A DNA stretch of 7,492 nucleotides, taken from contig JABDPQ010000793.1 in NCBI GenBank assembly GCA_013042695.1, positions 1 to 7,492 of the forward strand, given 5' to 3'. Of the stretch, positions 6,005 to 7,492 are shown piece after piece; the first letter of the stretch is position 1; each line of letters begins with the position of its first letter. Source of the DNA: Desulfobacterales bacterium. GTDB lineage: Bacteria > Desulfobacterota > Desulfobulbia > Desulfobulbales > Desulfocapsaceae. The position numbers and the translations under genes are program-made. The notes below the pieces were generated by a model. That model was not told the DNA's origin. It saw only the letters and a program-made list of their open reading frames with translations, and did no database searches.

Positions 6005-7000
6005 CTAACGTCCAAGTGCTTTCACAACATCATCGACAGCAGGTTTTCCGCCGACAGTGTCATAAAATTTGGGCCAGACCACGTCCATAGCAATTTTTGA
6101 CCATTGATCTTCATCTTCGATATCGTTGTATGCGACCCCATTTTTTATCATATTCTGTTTTGCTGTCTCAGCCTCGGTAACGCTGAACAGAAGATTATAC
6201 TGCTGCGCCTCTATTCCGGCTCGGGTAAACATGGCCTGATCTTCCGGAGAAAGGCCACTGAAGAATTTTTCACCAAAAACGAGTGGTTGTAAAGAAAAGA
6301 GGTAATGACACTCGGAAGTGTATTTCTGCACTTCATAAAATTTCATGGAAAAATTAGCCACATGAGGATTATCCTGGCCGTCAACAACCTTTTGCTGGAG
6401 TGCGGTAAATGTCTCAGGCCACGCCATGGGAACAGGTTCAGCACCAAGTGCTTTCCAGGTTTCAATCATGATCGCATTTTTCGGTACTCTGATTTTAAGT
6501 CCCTTAAGGTCTGCCAAAGTGGCCACCGGTCTTTTGGAGTTGGTCAAAACCCGAAAATTTGAATATCCCCATCCCAGAACACGGACACCCGCTTCTTTGA
6601 TAAGAACGTCTCTCCATTTATCTCCAAGATCACCCGTCGTTGCCTTTACAGCATCGTTAAAACTTTGCATGAGGTACGGCAAGGTCAACACTCCGACGGA
6701 CTTAGCAAAGGGTGTAATGTTATTAATGGCCACTACCGCTCCATCGATTGACCCCCTTCTGGCATCCTTGACCATTTTTTGTTCATCACCAAGTTGCCCG
6801 GCAGGGAAAATATCGACGGTGTATCTCCCACCGCTGGTTTTTTCCACAATCTCCTTAAAACGCAAGGCCAGAACACCCTGATCGGAGTCAATAGGATCCC
6901 CCAGTCCTATTTTTAATTTTTTTTGAGCCAATGCAGTAACCGGCAGTGTCAACATCACCGCCAACAGACCCATTAGGGTAAACATCATTAATCGTTTCAT
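6005..7000 (-). CDS. dctP: TRAP transporter periplasmic solute-binding protein DctP
   Basis: The 331-residue protein starts with a clear Sec signal peptide (MKR, hydrophobic core, ALA before Q26), with probable cleavage after A25. Family landmarks are FPAGQLGDEQKMVKDARRG at 65-83, the FR at 149-150, LKGLKIRVP at 165-173, and VVDGQDNP at 205-212. R150, R171 and N211 align with the R127/R147/N187 carboxylate-binding residues of SiaP, so the ligand should be an organic acid. The residues beside them (NPHVANFSMKFYEV) do not let me name it. It is the first gene of the operon, with a full AGGAGG Shine-Dalgarno, an unusually strong site for this window, which fits high expression of the binding protein. 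It delivers substrate to DctQM. Confidence 0.96.
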   Translation of the reverse strand: MKRLMMFTLMGLLAVMLTLPVTALAQKKLKIGLGDPIDSDQGVLALRFKEIVEKTSGGRYTVDIFPAGQLGDEQKMVKDARRGSIDGAVVAINNITPFAKSVGVLTLPYLMQSFNDAVKATTGDLGDKWRDVLIKEAGVRVLGWGYSNFRVLTNSKRPVATLADLKGLKIRVPKNAIMIETWKALGAEPVPMAWPETFTALQQKVVDGQDNPHVANFSMKFYEVQKYTSECHYLFSLQPLVFGEKFFSGLSPEDQAMFTRAGIEAQQYNLLFSVTEAETAKQNMIKNGVAYNDIEDEDQWSKIAMDVVWPKFYDTVGGKPAVDDVVKALGR

Positions 7001-7004
7001 ACAT

Positions 7005-7010
7005 CCTCCT
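7005..7010 (-). promoter_or_regulatory. dctP ribosome-binding site
   Basis: AGGAGG, fully complementary to the 16S tail, 4 bases before the dctP ATG. The spacer is short, but the site is the strongest in the operon and fixes the start that gives the proper signal peptide. Confidence 0.85.
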
Positions 7011-7030
7011 ATGTTCGAGATTTAACAAAT

Positions 7031-7056
7031 ATTTGCCCACATACAAGCAGGCAAAT
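7031..7056 (-). promoter_or_regulatory. Hairpin in the dctP mRNA leader
   Basis: ATTTGCC (7031-7037) and GGCAAAT (7050-7056) form a perfect 7-base stem with a 12-base loop, about 30 bases upstream of the dctP start. It may shape the leader or be an operator with two half-sites. No U-run follows, so it is not a terminator. Confidence 0.35.
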
Positions 7057-7202
7057 GCCTAAAACCGATACGCAAAACGGGCGGTTGCCTAGTGCCCAAG
7101 TGCTGGTGATTTGGTGTATGCTATTTTCACCTTCGGTTCTCATGCAGAGAAATATTTTGTGACCAATAAGTAGCAAATTTAGTAATTAAAATTTCACCTG
7201 TC

Positions 7203-7230
7203 AATATTTTATAAAATATTTTATAAAATA
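7203..7230. promoter_or_regulatory. Two overlapping AT-rich palindromes, candidate operator
   Basis: The sequence repeats with a 12-base period. TATTTTATAAAATA is a perfect 14-base palindrome at 7205-7218 and recurs exactly at 7217-7230; the first copy extends to an 18-base palindrome, 7203-7220. It begins just downstream of the putative -10 box, where a repressor would block transcription start. It could also be simple AT-rich sequence that eases strand opening. Confidence 0.4.
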
Positions 7231-7231
7231 C

Positions 7232-7260
7232 CTTATAATAGAGTCGCGAACAATGGCCAA
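7232..7260 (-). promoter_or_regulatory. Candidate sigma-70 promoter for the dctPQM operon
   Basis: On the minus strand TTGGCC (7255-7260) and TATAAG (7232-7237) are separated by exactly 17 bases. The -10 box is one base off consensus and the -35 box is three off. Transcription would start near 7225 and give a leader of about 225 bases. It is the best promoter pair I found upstream of dctP, but not a decisive one. Confidence 0.35.
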
Positions 7261-7344
7261 TCCCGGTAAGCGTTAACTAGGGAAGGCTGCGCGCCCTATA
7301 GATTGCGGGTGATGAGGAAAATGCGCCGAAAACTTTTATAGTAC

Positions 7345-7489
7345 TGAGCCTTTTGTAAAATGATGATTTTCGTTCAAAGTCAAGGCATGCGAAAAATTTT
7401 TACCGCAGGCATATAATTGATATTCCGAGAACAATAAAAATAAGCATAACGTAAAGGTTGAACGAAAAGGGCGTTTTGCAAGTGGCTCA
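7345..7489. mobile_element. MITE-like element or IS remnant with imperfect terminal inverted repeats
   Basis: The left end (7345-7377) starts TGAGCCTTTTGTAAAA and ends TTTTCGTTCAA. The complement of the right end (7489-7458) starts TGAGCCACTTGCAAAA and ends in the same TTTTCGTTCAA. The arms match at about 25 of 33 positions with one gap, including a perfect outer 6 and inner 11 bases. TAC occurs directly outside both ends (7342-7344 and 7490-7492), as a target duplication would; the window ends there, so a longer duplication cannot be seen. No transposase lies inside. Size, repeats and position upstream of an operon suit a non-autonomous element, though no IS family could be assigned. Confidence 0.4.
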
Positions 7490-7492
7490 TAC

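Larger units (their letters stand above)
7001..7492. other. Non-coding region upstream of the operon
   Basis: No convincing gene is present in these 492 bases. They hold the dctP leader with a hairpin (7031-7056), a promoter-like region with tandem AT-rich palindromes (7203-7260), and a stretch at 7258-7340 with weak pairing potential (AGGG with CCCT, CCCG with CGGG). They end with a 145-bp inverted-repeat element (7345-7489). All ORFs seen here are under 40 codons. Confidence 0.7.

Noticed and set aside
7300..7340. Hammerhead-ribozyme-like string TGATGAG ... CGAAAAC
   Set aside because: The essential C before UGAUGA is G here, and the stem between the two core pieces would be only about two pairs. 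Not a credible ribozyme.
7234..7340. Minus-strand translation containing NAYRDWPLFATLL, faintly like the YREWPFF motif of PEP carboxylase
   Set aside because: The similarity covers only a few residues, with stop codons on both sides and no other family motif. Chance is more likely than a pseudogene.
7072..7479. 8-base inverted pair GCAAAACG (7072-7079) and CGTTTTGC (7472-7479) as possible element ends
   Set aside because: The match stops at 8 bases and the inner 145-bp element explains the right copy better.
7380..7490. 36-codon minus-strand ORF starting MSHLQNALFV
   Set aside because: It lies wholly inside the inverted-repeat element, its upstream region is outside the window, and it matches no family I recognise.

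Overview
The window looks like a chromosomal segment of a mesophilic, anaerobic Gram-negative bacterium, most likely a Desulfobacterota (deltaproteobacterial) sulfate reducer or relative. This is inferred from gene content (a three-part TRAP transporter, a cofactor-type URO-D/methyltransferase family protein, an FCD-type GntR regulator, a SOUL haem-binding protein) and moderate base composition. There is no marker gene, so the taxonomic call is tentative.

Layout. At the left edge (about 1-575, + strand) is the 3' part of a SOUL-family haem-binding protein, probably an envelope lipoprotein whose signal peptide lies just outside the window. It converges on everything else. From about 7260 down to 760 there is one co-directional minus-strand block, in transcription order: dctP (periplasmic binding protein), dctQ (small membrane subunit), dctM (large membrane subunit), a URO-D/MtaA-CmuA-like protein, a SerC-like class V aminotransferase, and a GntR/FCD regulator. 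dctQ and dctM overlap by 4 bases (ATGA). dctP and dctQ are separated by a strong hairpin that probably sets a high DctP to DctQM ratio. The later gaps are 102, 157 and 63 bases. The URO-D to aminotransferase gap holds a 21-codon ORF with a good ribosome-binding site, possibly a gene remnant.

How it may work. The natural reading is an inducible catabolic operon. The TRAP transporter imports an organic acid, with the two arginines and the asparagine of the DctP ligand pocket visible. The aminotransferase and URO-D-like protein process it, and the terminal GntR/FCD protein senses it or a product. The substrate is not evident. The aminotransferase keeps the PLP lysine and most of the SerC active site but has lost the His-Arg pair that SerC uses to grip the substrate phosphate. 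No serine-biosynthesis gene is nearby, so it is probably not a housekeeping SerC. The URO-D protein keeps an H-x-C metal motif but has His where I expect the third ligand Cys of the MtaA/CmuA methyltransferases. The GntR regulator has Asn in place of the fourth expected metal ligand of its FCD domain. Three proteins of one operon thus depart from family norms at ligand-binding positions, which is the strongest sign of an undescribed pathway here.

The right 490 bases contain no convincing gene. They hold the dctP leader, a plausible sigma-70 promoter with two overlapping AT-rich palindromes at the expected start of transcription, and a 145-bp element with imperfect terminal inverted repeats flanked by TAC, resembling a MITE or IS remnant.
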